Shown here piece by piece: positions 25,652 to 35,654 of a stretch of DNA of 64,000 nucleotides. Within the stretch, counting starts at the first letter, position 1, and each line of letters opens with the position of its first letter. A program made the position numbers and the translations under genes. The DNA is taken from positions 10,693,119-10,757,118 of the forward strand of contig CM020618.1 in NCBI GenBank assembly GCA_009829735.1. Direction: 5' to 3'. The stretch is from Pyropia yezoensis. Its lineage: Eukaryota > Rhodophyta > Bangiophyceae > Bangiales > Bangiaceae. Under the pieces are notes generated by a model. It saw only the letters and a list, made by a program, of their open reading frames with translations, did not search any database and had not been told where the DNA came from.

Positions 25652-27610
25652 TCACCCGAGCTTGGGCGAGCAGTGGCCCATGCGGGCCCGCGCACCGGGG
25701 CGATAGTACCCTCCATACCCACCGTAGCCGCCAGACCCGCCCTCGTTGCACCCAACGGCGGTGCAATAATGGTTGCCACTCACCGCGCGGAGGGCGCACG
25801 AGGCAGGCTTGTTGTGCCGCTTCTCCACGCACGCCTCCCCGTCAGCGCAGTCGGGGTCACGGCGGCAGAGTGTGTACTTGACACCATCACACCGCTTGGA
25901 CGCGGGCGTGGACCCGCACCCCAGCTTCTTGTTGGCACAGCACCAAGCCATCTTGTCGGCGGACCACACTTCCTCGGTCAGACAGTTGTACGGCTTGGGG
26001 GTGGGCGTCACAAAGGGGCAGCCAGCGCCCTCCACGCGGCAGCACCATTCGCTCTTAGCGGGCGTCCACACCTCCTTGGTCTTGCAATTGTACCCGCACT
26101 GCCCAAACGACGGGCTGCCATCCACGGGCGGTTCGCCAACACATACCAGCCCCGGCGCGCACGGCACGGGCGGCACAATTCCACAGTTGCCCCCGACGCA
26201 GCAAGACTCGTCGACGACCGCGCACGCCTTCTGCTGCTCCCGGCAGCAGCGGCCGCGCGCCAGAACGTCCAGGTTGGGTGCGTCGCACTTATTGGGCGTC
26301 GGAGTGACCACTGGGCCGCCGGGCCCGCCAGGCCCCACTGGGCCGCCGCCACCGCCGCCACCAACACCCGCCACAAACGCCGCGCACGTGAGGGTGCGGC
26401 CGTTAGAAGCGCAGCGGGCAGCCGCATCTTTGGCACACAACTCTGCCGTGCAGGGCGGGGGCTTGCCGTCAAGTGCCTCGCAGGAGCCCGCGTCGGGCTG
26501 GTCTACGGGCAAGTTGCCCACGTCAAAGATGACGCACGTCAGGCCGTCGGCGCAAGGCACGGCAGGGATCAGGGCACCACTGGTGCAGGCGCCACCATTC
26601 TTGATGCAACCGACACCCTGTTCAGTGCAGCAGCGGGGGGCGTCAAAGGGGCCAAGCTTCCCGGTGCAGTCCAACTCGCCGCCGCCGCCGCCGCCGCCCG
26701 GCCCGCCAATGTCCGTGTTGCCCTTGGCAAACGCCTCGCACGTGACGGTGCGGCCGCCAAGGTTGCACCACGCGTCGCTGCCGCCCGACTCGCCCTCGCA
26801 AAAGTCGGTCGAGCAGTCAGTCAGCGGGCCATCGCCCTCCTTTTCGCACGTGCCGCTGTCGGCAACATCCACCGGCAGGTTGCCCAGGTCGGTGATGACA
26901 CAAACTAGTCCGTCGGCGCATGGCACGCCGGGAATCAGAGCACCATTGGTGCAGGCGGCACCCTCCGTGATGCACCCAACGCCCTTCTCGGTGCAGCAGC
27001 GGGGGGCGTCAAAGGGGCTAATCTCCCCGGTGCAGTCCAGCTCGCCACCGTCGTCGTCGTCGTCGTCGCCGCCGCCGCCCTCCCCATCAAACGAGCACGT
27101 TGCCCCGTCCACAGGCCCCGTGGCCTTGAACCCCCCATCACACAGTGCCCCCGCCAGAATGCACGGATTGCAATACGCCTTCCCGTCGCTCGAGCACAGC
27201 GGCGGCTCCCGGCATTCCTGTGTACAAATGATAGGGCACACGTCCGGCACGCGCGAGTACACCCCACACGTCGTCACACGGTCCGAATCGGCCAGCCGGC
27301 ACGCTGCTGCCGCACCTTCAGCGGCGCACACGAATACCGTGCAGTTATTCAGGGGCGCGGGGGTGGTGGTGCAGACGCCCGAGTCGGGGCGGTCCACCTC
27401 GGGCTGGCCGAGGTTGTCCAGGATGCACGTCAGGCCATACCCACACGCCTCGGGTTGGATGCGGGAGCCCGACACGGAGCACCGGGCGCCGGCAGGCAGC
27501 ACCGCCGCCGCCGGGGTGGCGGCGCCAGCAGCAGCGGCGGCGGCAACAGCGGCAAGGGCGGCGACCACCGCCGGCCGCCGCAGCAGCGCCTGCAGGCGGG
27601 TGGGCGCCAT
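25652..27610 (-). CDS. Secreted cysteine-rich modular protein
   Basis: The product is 652 residues from ATG at 27610, chosen over an upstream TTG. A signal peptide is clear (basic start, then an Ala/Val core to about residue 36). Residues 125-172 resemble a Kazal-like fold (CPIICTQEC, CSSDGKAYCNPCILAGALC). Two tandem modules follow at about 188-298 and 311-415, each starting GELDCTG and containing PFDAPRCCTE, GVGCI, PCADGL and NLPV. Near residues 505-565 come two short repeats of the form EVWxxxKxxWCC. The tail is Gly/Tyr-rich (GGYGGYGGYY). About one residue in ten is Cys, mostly paired CC, implying many disulfides. An extracellular-matrix or surface role is likely; protease inhibition is possible from the Kazal-like part. 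The 686-codon frame on the other strand is its shadow. Confidence 0.8.
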   Translation of the reverse strand: MAPTRLQALLRRPAVVAALAAVAAAAAAGAATPAAAVLPAGARCSVSGSRIQPEACGYGLTCILDNLGQPEVDRPDSGVCTTTPAPLNNCTVFVCAAEGAAAACRLADSDRVTTCGVYSRVPDVCPIICTQECREPPLCSSDGKAYCNPCILAGALCDGGFKATGPVDGATCSFDGEGGGGDDDDDDGGELDCTGEISPFDAPRCCTEKGVGCITEGAACTNGALIPGVPCADGLVCVITDLGNLPVDVADSGTCEKEGDGPLTDCSTDFCEGESGGSDAWCNLGGRTVTCEAFAKGNTDIGGPGGGGGGGELDCTGKLGPFDAPRCCTEQGVGCIKNGGACTSGALIPAVPCADGLTCVIFDVGNLPVDQPDAGSCEALDGKPPPCTAELCAKDAAARCASNGRTLTCAAFVAGVGGGGGGGPVGPGGPGGPVVTPTPNKCDAPNLDVLARGRCCREQQKACAVVDESCCVGGNCGIVPPVPCAPGLVCVGEPPVDGSPSFGQCGYNCKTKEVWTPAKSEWCCRVEGAGCPFVTPTPKPYNCLTEEVWSADKMAWCCANKKLGCGSTPASKRCDGVKYTLCRRDPDCADGEACVEKRHNKPASCALRAVSGNHYCTAVGCNEGGSGGYGGYGGYYRPGARARMGHCSPKLG

Positions 27611-29129
27611 CGCCGCGAGGTCAAGCAACAAGGAGGGGGGGGGAAGGGGGTTACAGCGGGTGGACCCAGAAGGAGTAGCGGTAGCGGGGCGACAGACGCG
27701 GGGGATGGGGACGGGGAAAGTGCCCAGTCACAGACGCTGTGAATGGACAGGGCGGCACAGGGAGGCACGAAGGGGCGGTCGGAAGGGCAAGGGAAAGTGT
27801 GCCGATAGCGACGCACGGCGGGCGGTCAAGTAGAGCTCGTGGCGACGGCAGCGGCGGCGGCAGCGGCGACGGCCAGCACTCCCCCTCCACTCGCCGCGCG
27901 GGCTGCGCGCACGCGGTGCGGGGCGAGCCGCTGCCGCCACTGTGGCCGCCGCTGCCGCAGCCGCCGCCGCCCGCTGCCGCGGCTCAGTGCCGCGCCCCAC
28001 AGCCCCTCAGGCACGCACCCCACACCCCACGCCGCCGCGCGGGGGGGGGCGGCCAGCCGCCCCCCCCCTGCCCCGTCACCCGAAAGAGCAGCCCCGGATA
28101 GGCGACCGCGCGTGTGCAGCCGCGGCGGCCGGGGTCAGGGGGTGAGGGGATGAGGTTGTGTTGGAGGGCCTGGGGGGGGAAGGGGGAGGGGGGGGGGAGA
28201 CTGGGACAGGCGGCGAGGCGCGGGGCGCCCCACTCCCCGATTCGGGCGCGCCAGCGGCTCCTGTGGGGGAGAGGGGGGCGACGGGGTGGTGGCGCCCACG
28301 GTGGTGGTGGGGGTGACGGGGCAGAGCGAGCCGTGGTGACTTTCGCGGCAGCGTGTGGGCAGGTGCGGGTGGAGGTGGTGGGGTGGGCGGCCGGAAGACA
28401 CGCGTGCACTTGGAACAGCAGGGGGCGGGCGGCCTCCCGCGCGCCCGACCGACGGGCTAGGTAGGCGATGGGGTGCCGCATCTGCGCGCGTCTGAGGAGG
28501 AGACGCCAGTCCAGTCGGCGTCAAGCCAGAGGCGCCGGCAGGCGAGGCGCCTCGCTATGTATTATAGCGCGCTGGCCGGCTAGGGCGGTCGTTTGATCAT
28601 GTCATGCCCCAAGCCGAGTGGACAGGGAAGGCGCCGACAACGCTGCATGAGCACCACGATCGCGTCGCGGGATCTGTCTCTGCTCTTGTTGCCATCCCTT
28701 CTCGATGGGGTCGCTGATTGGGCCGCCCAAGCGCAGCCTCAACGTTGCCAAGTCAAGGGGCCCGCTTGACAGTGTTGATGTTTGAAGCAAGGTTGCTGGT
28801 CTTGAGATCGTTCCACCAGAGCGTGGTGTGCAGCAGGTGGCGACTGCCCATTGGCCAAGACTATGGCACTCCATCGTTCGCCCGGTTTGTTTTATGTGGA
28901 ATACTTACCTCCTTCAAATTTAGTCCCAGATTCCCAAGAATGAACTGTGTGTACTGTACTGTACACTAAATTTCCTGTTGATCCCACCAGCTTGCTGTGG
29001 ACGGCAGAGAGAGCGTCGTCGTCACCGCGGAGCATAGTGGCGGCGCCACCCTGGCCGGCAGTCTCACCGCTTCGGCCGCCCCTCCCCCATTGACCCCCCC
29101 CCTTCCCCCCACTGCGAGGCCCCTCTGAC
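27611..29129. other. 1.5 kb divergent intergenic region
   Basis: This lies between the start of the Cys-rich gene (minus) and the LisH-WD gene (plus), so both promoters should be here. The 27840-28450 part is extremely GC-rich with frames on all sides. The 28560-28980 part is less GC-rich and includes TACTGTACTGTACAC at 28951-28965. No gene is recognised. Confidence 0.4.
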
Positions 29130-31243
29130 ATGGCGCCAACTGCCCAAATACCCCTGGACGACGTACACCTCCTCCTTCTCCACTACCTCTACGAGGCCCG
29201 TCTGCCCGCCTCGCTCGCCACCCTCGCCGCCGAGACGGGGGTGCGGGCGGCGCTGGCGCCCACGGGCCTACCCGCCGCCCTCCGGACGGGCGACTGGGCG
29301 GCGGCGGTCGCGGCGCTGGCACCCCCCACCACCCTTCCAGAGCCCCTGGTCGCAGATATTGCAGAGGCGGCGTACCTGCACCTGGTGAATGGCGGCGGCG
29401 GTGGGGGTGGGGGGGGTGGCGCGGCCGCCGCGGAGCTCCTCGCCACCGCCGCCCCCCTGCGCCGCCTGCGCACGTCAGACCCGGTGCGCCACGCCGCGCT
29501 GGTCGCCCTGCCCGCCACGCTGGCAGCCGCTCGGGCAGCAGCGCCGTCGCCGCCGCCCCCGTCGGCAGTCGCCTCTCCCCCCCCGCCCCCCGCCGTGTCC
29601 GTCTATGACCTCCCCGGCTGGGGCCCCCCCCCCGCCGCGCGGGGCGCCGCGCTGGCCGCGGCGGTAGAGGCGACGGCGCGGGCGCCCCCATCCGGGCGGC
29701 TGCTCCAGCTGCTCCACTGGGGGCTCTTGTACGAGGCAGCGCCCGCCGACGCGCGGCCGCCCGTGACGGCCGTCGGGTGGGGCGTTGATGACGACGACGA
29801 CGATGGGGCGGGGGGGGTGGGGGAGGGCGGTGGGGGGCGTGCGCGCCCGCCCAGTGGTAGCGCCGCCGCCTCCAATGGGGGGGGGGCTGCGCTGCCGACC
29901 CGGCGGCCAGTGGTGGACCTGCTGGGCCGGCCGGCCGGCACCGCGTCAGCGGCGGCGGTGGTGGCGGCCGGCGCCGCCACTAGCGCCTCTGCGGGTGGCG
30001 CGCTCGCCGTCCCCCCCCTCCACGCCGCCACCCGCGTGACCGCCGTTGCGGTGCTCCCGGTGGGCGTCCACGTGACGGCCGCGGCGGTGGTGCCGCCGCA
30101 CCTCCTCACCGGCTGCAGCGACGGCTCCCTCCGCGCGTGGGCGGTCGCGACGGGCGCGCCCGTTGGCGGCCCCGTGGCGGTGGCGCCGCCCCCGTCGTCC
30201 ACGTCGCCGCCAGTGCCTGCGGTGGGGGCGGCCGTGTCGGCCGTGGCGGCCGCCCCCGCCCGCGTCGGCCGCGTCGCCACCGCCGCGGGCACGTCGCTGG
30301 CCGTGTGGCGGTGGCGGGGCGGCGGCGGGGGCACCCCCTCCCCCCCGCGGCAGCTGTGGGCGGTTGCCCTCCCCGCCGCGGGGGTGGCGGCGGTCGCGTG
30401 GCACCCCGGGGGGGGGCGCCTCGCCGCCGCCACCGCCCAAGGGGTGGTGGTCGTTGGCGCCGCCGCGGGAGTGGTGGTCGCGGCGTGCCCGCTGGCTGGG
30501 GAGGCCGCGGTGGGGGTGGCGTGGCTTGGGGGCGGGGGCGGGGGGGGGGGGGTGGAGGTGACGGCGGGGGGGGGGACCTCCTCGCCGCCGCAGCTGCCGA
30601 CGGCACTGTGTCGGTGGTCGACGGCGGGACGGGGGTGGTGGTGCGTGTGGTTGTTGGGGGCGGGGGGGGACGGGGGGGGGTGTCGCGGGGCTCGTCGGCC
30701 TCGCCGCCCCGTGGTGGGGGGGGGCGGGGGGGGGGGGGGGACGACGAGGCCGCCGCCGCGGCGGGGGGCGCGAAGAAGCGTCGGCGCGGGGGGGACGCCG
30801 CCGCCGCTGCTGGCCAGCCGCTGACGGTGGTGACCTGGGATGCGGGCGGCGCCGTGACGGCCCGCCGGGGGCTCACCGCGGCGGCGGTCGCGGGGGCGGC
30901 GGCCGCCCTGGGCGCGTCGCTGGTCGGCGTTGGTGGCGTGGGCGGCCGCGGCACCGACGGCGGCGGCGGCCGCGTCTATGGCCTGCGGCCGACGGGGGAG
31001 CTGGTAGTCGCGCCGCTCGTCGAGGGCGCCCCCCCCCCCGCCGCCGGCGCCGCCGCCGCCACGGGTGGTGGTGCGGAGGGGGTGGCGGCGGCGGCGCCGG
31101 TGGGTGCGGCGCTGGTGGTGGGCACCGTCAAGCGGGGGCGGGAGGACGCGGGGGGGGGGGTGGTGGCGGGCGTCGACGCGGGGGGGGGGGACGTGGTCGC
31201 CACCTGGGCCGACGGACCGCGGATGAGCCTGTGGCGGCCGTGA
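29130..31243 (+). CDS. LisH and WD40-repeat protein, reading frame broken at a G homopolymer
   Basis: Starting at ATG 29130, residues 10-38 form a LisH motif (DVHLLLLHYLYEARLPASLA, ending AAETGV). WD40-like blades begin near residue 300: LTGCSDGSLRAWAVATG, VATAAGTSLAVWRW, VAWHPGGGRLAAATAQGV and GVAWLGG. At the run of ten G at 30566-30575 the frame changes. The next blade (DLLAAAAADGTVSVVDG) and the remainder, including TVVTWDAGG and the end at ATWADGPRMSLWRP, lie in another frame that closes at 31243. Continuity of the blades across the run argues for one gene with a miscounted homopolymer, not two genes. Total about 704 residues. LisH-WD proteins often act in microtubule, ubiquitin-ligase or chromatin complexes; which applies here is unknown. 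Confidence 0.7.
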
Positions 31244-32313
31244 CCCGGGGGGCGGGAGGGCAGAGACCGGGGGCGGGAGGGCGGAGACGGGGGAGGGCGG
31301 AAAAGGGGGAGAGCGACCAAGGGGAGGGCAGCAGGGTCGTGCGCTGTACGTACTAGGACTGTGCCTGAGGGCACGTCGGGGGTCGGGGCGCGCCCCACCC
31401 ACGGCGGCCAGCTCATCCGCGAGGAGGGGGTGCGTGGGGGGGGGAGGCGCGTTTAGCGGCTACCCGCCGCCCGCCCCCCCCGGCATCCTGCCCGCACCGT
31501 CCCCGCGGGGGAGCGGGGCCGCGAGGACTCGTCCTGTTGCGACCGACGGTGGCAGCTGTTGGCCGCCCTTCCCTCCTGTGTTCGACGGCGGCGCTCCGCG
31601 GGTGCCGCCTGGCGGGCTCCCGCGGGTCGCGCCTCCCGTCAGGCCGGGTGGTTTGGGGGGGGGGGGAGGGGGAAGGTGCCGCCCCGCCTCACGCCTGCCC
31701 GCCCCGGCGGCGGCGGCGGCGGCGGCCACCACCACCGCCGCTCGCCGCCGCCGCCGCTTGCCTTGGGGGGCTCCATGCCGCTCTTGGGGTCGCCGCCGAC
31801 GCCGCTGCCGTTGTCGCCACGCCCACCGCCACCGTCGCCGCCGTGGTGGCCACCGCGGTGACCGCCGCTGCTGCTGTGGCGGCGGCTCCCCGCCTGGCGC
31901 AAACAGGCCGTCCCCTGGTGCGGTCAACAGGCCGCGTCTCCACTCTTGGGGTACGTTTTTTTGAGGGGAGAAGCGATCGGCTGCCCGTGAGGGGTGTGGA
32001 GGGGGGGGAGGGGAGAGGGAACTGGTCGTGCTTCTCTGTAGCTTACTACAGTCTCAAGGGTTGGGCGCGTCTGGGAGAGCCCTCCCCCACCGCAGTTGGC
32101 GTGCGCTCGAGCCTGCATTTGGCCGCTGCCTCGCCCCTTTCCCGTTCTTGACGCCCTTCCCCCCCCTCACCCGTCCCGCCGTCCACCCTTTCCCTCCCTT
32201 TCCCCACCTCCACACACGTCCTTCCCGTTCTTGTGCGGCGGCGACTGCCGCCGGCGAGGCAACGGCAGCGGTGGCCGTCGCCTAGTCTCCTTGGCGACGG
32301 GTGGCCCCCTTTT
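31244..32313. other. Convergent intergenic, about 1.1 kb
   Basis: No convincing gene. The sequence is G- and C-rich, with a GGC tract near 31700-31730 and alternating CCGCCG/GTGGCC simple sequence to about 31890. The 3' ends of the LisH-WD gene and the acetyltransferase gene face each other here. Confidence 0.4.
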
Positions 32314-33333
32314 TCAGGGCCCACCAACCGCCTCCCCACCCCCCAGCGTCTTGACAAACACCACCCGGTCCTCCCCCGGGCCGTACCCGTCCACCTCCCG
32401 GGTGGCCTCGGTGTAGCCCGCACGGCCATACAGCCGGCGGGCGGCGGCGGTCGCGGCGCCGCCCGACGTTTCAATCACCACCACCAGCGGCGGGCCGGTC
32501 GCGGCGACGCCGGCGGCCGCGTCTGCGGCGCCCTTAGTGTTGGAGGCGGCGGGGGCGGCCGCCGATGGCGGCGCTGCTGCTGCTGCCGCCGTCGCCGCTG
32601 TCGCCGCCGCGGCGACCACCGTCTCGACCGACGCGAGGAGGGCGGCGCCGACGCCCCGCCGCCGGTGATCAGCTGCCACTCCCAGAAAGTAGACGTTGGT
32701 GGCCGCCGGTGAGCCGTCTCCGACGGGGAGCACCGCGTCGCCGTGGCTCCCGTCGGGCGCCACGTACGCCGCGGCGGCCAAGCCGCCGCCGCCGCCGCCG
32801 CCGCCGCCGCCTCCACCGCCGTGACCCCCACTGCCTTCACCGCCTGCCGCTGGTGCAGGCAGCACGTGCCACGCGGCACCCGCGGGGGCGGTTCCGGCGA
32901 GCGCATTGTCGATCATCGACGCCTGCCACGCCTCCTCGTCGGGGGTGAACAGGCCGCTGCCGAGGACCAGGGCAAGGAGGGCGTCCCGCTCGGCCGCGAC
33001 GGGCGCCCGCAGGGTGGTGGTGGTCGTGGCGGCGGCGGTGGCGGCGGCTGCACCTGAAGCCCCGTCGGCTGCCGCGGCGGCCATGGTCAGCTGCGGGCCG
33101 CAGCGGCGATGCCAAGCGCTCCTGCCGATAGCGGCAGTGGCCGCGGCGGTGGCGGCGGCGGCGGCGCAGGGTGCGGCGACGGCACGCCGCCACTGGCCGG
33201 CGAGGAACAAGGAGCAGCGGCGGGCCCTGACAGTGGGGGCAGAGGTGGTGGTGGCGGCGGCGGCAGCGCGGGGGGGGGGAGGGACGGCAAAGGCCGGCGA
33301 GGAGACGGCGACGACGGTGGTGGCGGCGACCAT
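32314..33333 (-). CDS. GNAT-family N-acetyltransferase
   Basis: The product is 339 residues from ATG at 33333. The first 105 residues are Ala/Thr-rich with scattered Arg and could include an organelle targeting sequence. The catalytic fold starts at about residue 108 (LRAPVAAERDALLALVLGSG, then FTPDEE). The acetyl-CoA-binding segment is VYFLGVAADHRRRGVGAALL, with the RxxGxG loop at 224-229. The final strands are VVVIETSGG and RLYGRAGYTEA, followed by VDGYGPGEDRVVFVKTL, a C-terminus typical of a bacterial-like GNAT subgroup. A Gly run and an Ala/Ser-rich insert (about 240-275) interrupt the fold. The substrate cannot be told from sequence. Confidence 0.8.
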   Translation of the reverse strand: MVAATTVVAVSSPAFAVPPPPRAAAAATTTSAPTVRARRCSLFLAGQWRRAVAAPCAAAAATAAATAAIGRSAWHRRCGPQLTMAAAAADGASGAAAATAAATTTTTLRAPVAAERDALLALVLGSGLFTPDEEAWQASMIDNALAGTAPAGAAWHVLPAPAAGGEGSGGHGGGGGGGGGGGGGLAAAAYVAPDGSHGDAVLPVGDGSPAATNVYFLGVAADHRRRGVGAALLASVETVVAAAATAATAAAAAAPPSAAAPAASNTKGAADAAAGVAATGPPLVVVIETSGGAATAAARRLYGRAGYTEATREVDGYGPGEDRVVFVKTLGGGEAVGGP

Positions 33334-33843
33334 GGGGCGTGGTAGAGGGAACGGCGACGGTGGCAGCGGCAGTGGGAGTGGCGGCAGCGGCCAACGACGG
33401 CGGCGGCGCCGGTTGCAGCGGCGTTCGCCGTGGTGGTCATGGCGGCGGGCGCAGTGGTGGCCAGGCCAAGGTGACCGCGGTCCACGTCAGCCCCCGTCCC
33501 GACGAAGCGCACGGCCGACCCGAGCGGATCTCTGCTGGTGCGGTCTTTGTACCGAAATCTGTCAACGAATAGAGGGGATATCTCGAGTGACTGTGAGAGA
33601 AAACCGCGAGTTTTTTTTTCGCTCCCACAGCCCCGCTCTTCGTGCCACCACCTCCGTTCCATCGATGCATCGCCCCCACCGCGCCGTCCCGTCCTGCGCC
33701 CCCCCCGCAGCTACAGTACAGTACAGTATCTACCAACTTTCGCCCGCCCCCAGCCTCCCGCTCGCCCCGACAACGTCTCCACCGCTCCCCCCATTCTGCC
33801 CTTCATCCCCCCTCTCCCTTGCCCCCCCTCCCTTGCGCCGAGC
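33334..33843. other. Divergent promoter region
   Basis: About 510 bases separate the ATGs of the GNAT gene (minus) and the IMPACT-like gene (plus), so both promoters should lie here. It holds a T run at 33612-33620, a TACAGTACAGTACAGTA repeat at 33713-33729 and C/T-rich sequence just before the ATG. No gene is seen. Confidence 0.4.
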
Positions 33844-34063
33844 ATGCCGCCCCTGTCCGAGCGCCTCGAGGCGGAACTCGAGGCGCTCGCCGCCATCTAC
33901 CCCCCCCCCGCGGCGCTGCTCTTCACCCCCGCCCCCCCCCCGCCACCCTCCGCGTTACTGTGGACGTGCCCCCCCCACCTTGCTCCTCCTTGGACGCCGC
34001 CACCGCGCCCGCCACCGCCGACGGTGCGGCCGGTGTGCCTCGCCCAGGCAGCGCACACCCGGA

Positions 34064-34095
<32 letters not shown>

Positions 34096-35099
34096 CCCCG
34101 GTGAGGGGCGGCGGCGGCGCCACCGTGACGCTTACCCTGTGGCTGCCCCCGACCTACCCCGACACCGGCCCGCCCCCGTCACGGGTGGCTGCCGCGGTCG
34201 CCCCGGCGGCGGGCGGCGACGCGGTGCCAGCCCCCGCCGTTGCCGCGGCGGTGGTGGCTGCGGTGGCCGAGGCAGGGGGGGGAGAGGTCCTTTGGGAGGC
34301 GGTCGAGGCGGCGCGCGCCGCGGCAGCGCGGGAGCTGGCGGCGGTGGGTGGGGTGGGCGGCGGCGGCGGCGGGGACGGCGCGGCCGCGGCCGTGCCCGAC
34401 GGTGGGTTGCGGGCGGCGGCGTCCCTGCTGCCGTCTCCGCCGGCACTGGCGTCGGCGTCACCGACGCCGCCGCCGCTGCTGCCGCCGCCGCCGCTGGACC
34501 TCGCCACCGTTGCCCACTCAGCGGTCCTCACCGACCGGCGCAGCGCCTTCCAGGCGTTCGCAGTGGGCGCGGAGAGCCCCGCCGCGGCGGCTGCGTTCCG
34601 CGTCGCCCTGCTCGAGGCGTACCCAAAAGCGCGGTCCGCATCGCACAACTGCCTCGCGTGGGTGGGCCCCGCCGCCACCGCCACCGCCACCGCCACCGCC
34701 ACTGCCACTGCCACCGCCACCGCCACCGCCGCGGCGGCGGTTGCCGAGGAGGCAGACGAGGATGGGGAGCGGGGTGCCGGAGTGCGCATGCTCGCCGTCA
34801 TGCGCGCGACGTTGCTGGGCGGGTCAGGAGGTGGCGGCCGCGGCCGCGGCGGCGGTGGCGGCGGCGGTGGCGGGGCAGCCGGCGGCGTGGCGGTGGTGGT
34901 GTCCCGCTGGTGGGGGGGCACCCTCCTCGGGCCGGTACGGTTCCGCCACATTGGCACCGTCACAGGCGAGGCGTGCCGGGTGTACCTCGACCGCGCAGGG
35001 GGGGGAGGGGGAGAGGGGCTGGGGGAGGAGGGTGGGCGGCGGGCCGCCCCGGGGGCGGGGGGGACGGGGGTGGGGGGAGGGGGGCAGCGCCGCCGCTGA
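33844..35099 (+). CDS. IMPACT: IMPACT/YIH1 homologue (RWD plus UPF0029 domains), frame broken at a C homopolymer
   Basis: ATG 33844 opens an RWD start, MPPLSERLEAELEALAAIYP. At the run of ten C at 33932-33941 the frame must change: the rest of the RWD domain (TLRVTVDVP, VTLTLWLPPTYPDTGPP) and everything after lies in the neighbouring frame, ending at 35099. The C-terminal IMPACT domain is clear: RRSAFQAFAVGAES, ARSASHNCLAWV, DEDGERGAGVRMLAVMRA, VAVVVSRWWGGTLLGPVRFR and HIGTVTGEAC. Known IMPACT/YIH1 proteins bind GCN1 and dampen GCN2 kinase, so they tune translation under amino-acid starvation. An Ala-Thr run (CCACCG microsatellite at 34673-34729) and Gly runs are inserted in the conserved domain. 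A homopolymer miscall is the likeliest reason for the break. Confidence 0.8.
34673..34729 (+). repeat. CCACCG hexanucleotide microsatellite
   Basis: About nine units, two of them changed to CCACTG, encode alternating Ala-Thr inside the IMPACT domain. Confidence 0.85.
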
Positions 35100-35654
35100 G
35101 GTGGGGTCGTCGCCGCCGTCGTGGTGCGCGGTGGCTGCGGCCCGTGGCGAGTCGCGCACCCGTCCCCCTGCCCCTACTCCGTCTGCTGGGCGTACTGCAC
35201 TGTACATACATTCCCCAGGCGGCTAACGCCCTCGTGCGGTGGCTCACACCCTGCCGGGTGCGCACCCGTGGGGGTTTCTGCGTGCGGCGGCGCGTGGCGC
35301 GCGCACGTGTGAGCATGAGGGGGGTCGGGCGGCCCCGGCAGCGCGGGACGGTTTGGACACAGTGGCAATGTGGAAGGGGGCGGGGGCGGTGTGAAGGATG
35401 CTGCGACCAGCCGGCGGCGCCGCCCGAGGTCGATCTGCATCCCCCCCCGCTACCCTCCCCGCACCTCTGCGAGCATGGGGCGAGGGCCATGCGGTCGTAG
35501 GGGGGTGACCGCAGGTCAAGCACGGGACGGAGGCCCCGCGAGTACGTGAAGCGCCCCGACGCCCGTGCACGGGACGAGGGCCATGCGGTCGAGAGGCGAC
35601 CGCCGCAGACGCCCCCCACGAGGGTGCTCCCTGCCAGTGTGGATGTGCGCGCCC
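35100..35654. other. Convergent intergenic, 555 bases
   Basis: It contains a partial duplication: a GAGGGCCATGCGGTCG phrase occurs at about 35484-35499 and again at 35577-35592. It otherwise has no recognisable gene. Confidence 0.4.

Noticed and set aside
25773-27833. 686-codon plus-strand frame
   Set aside because: It is the shadow of the Cys-rich gene, whose signal peptide and repeated CC modules are clearly on the minus strand.
29603-31402. 599-codon minus-strand frame
   Set aside because: It is the shadow of the LisH-WD40 gene; LisH and WD motifs lie on the plus strand.
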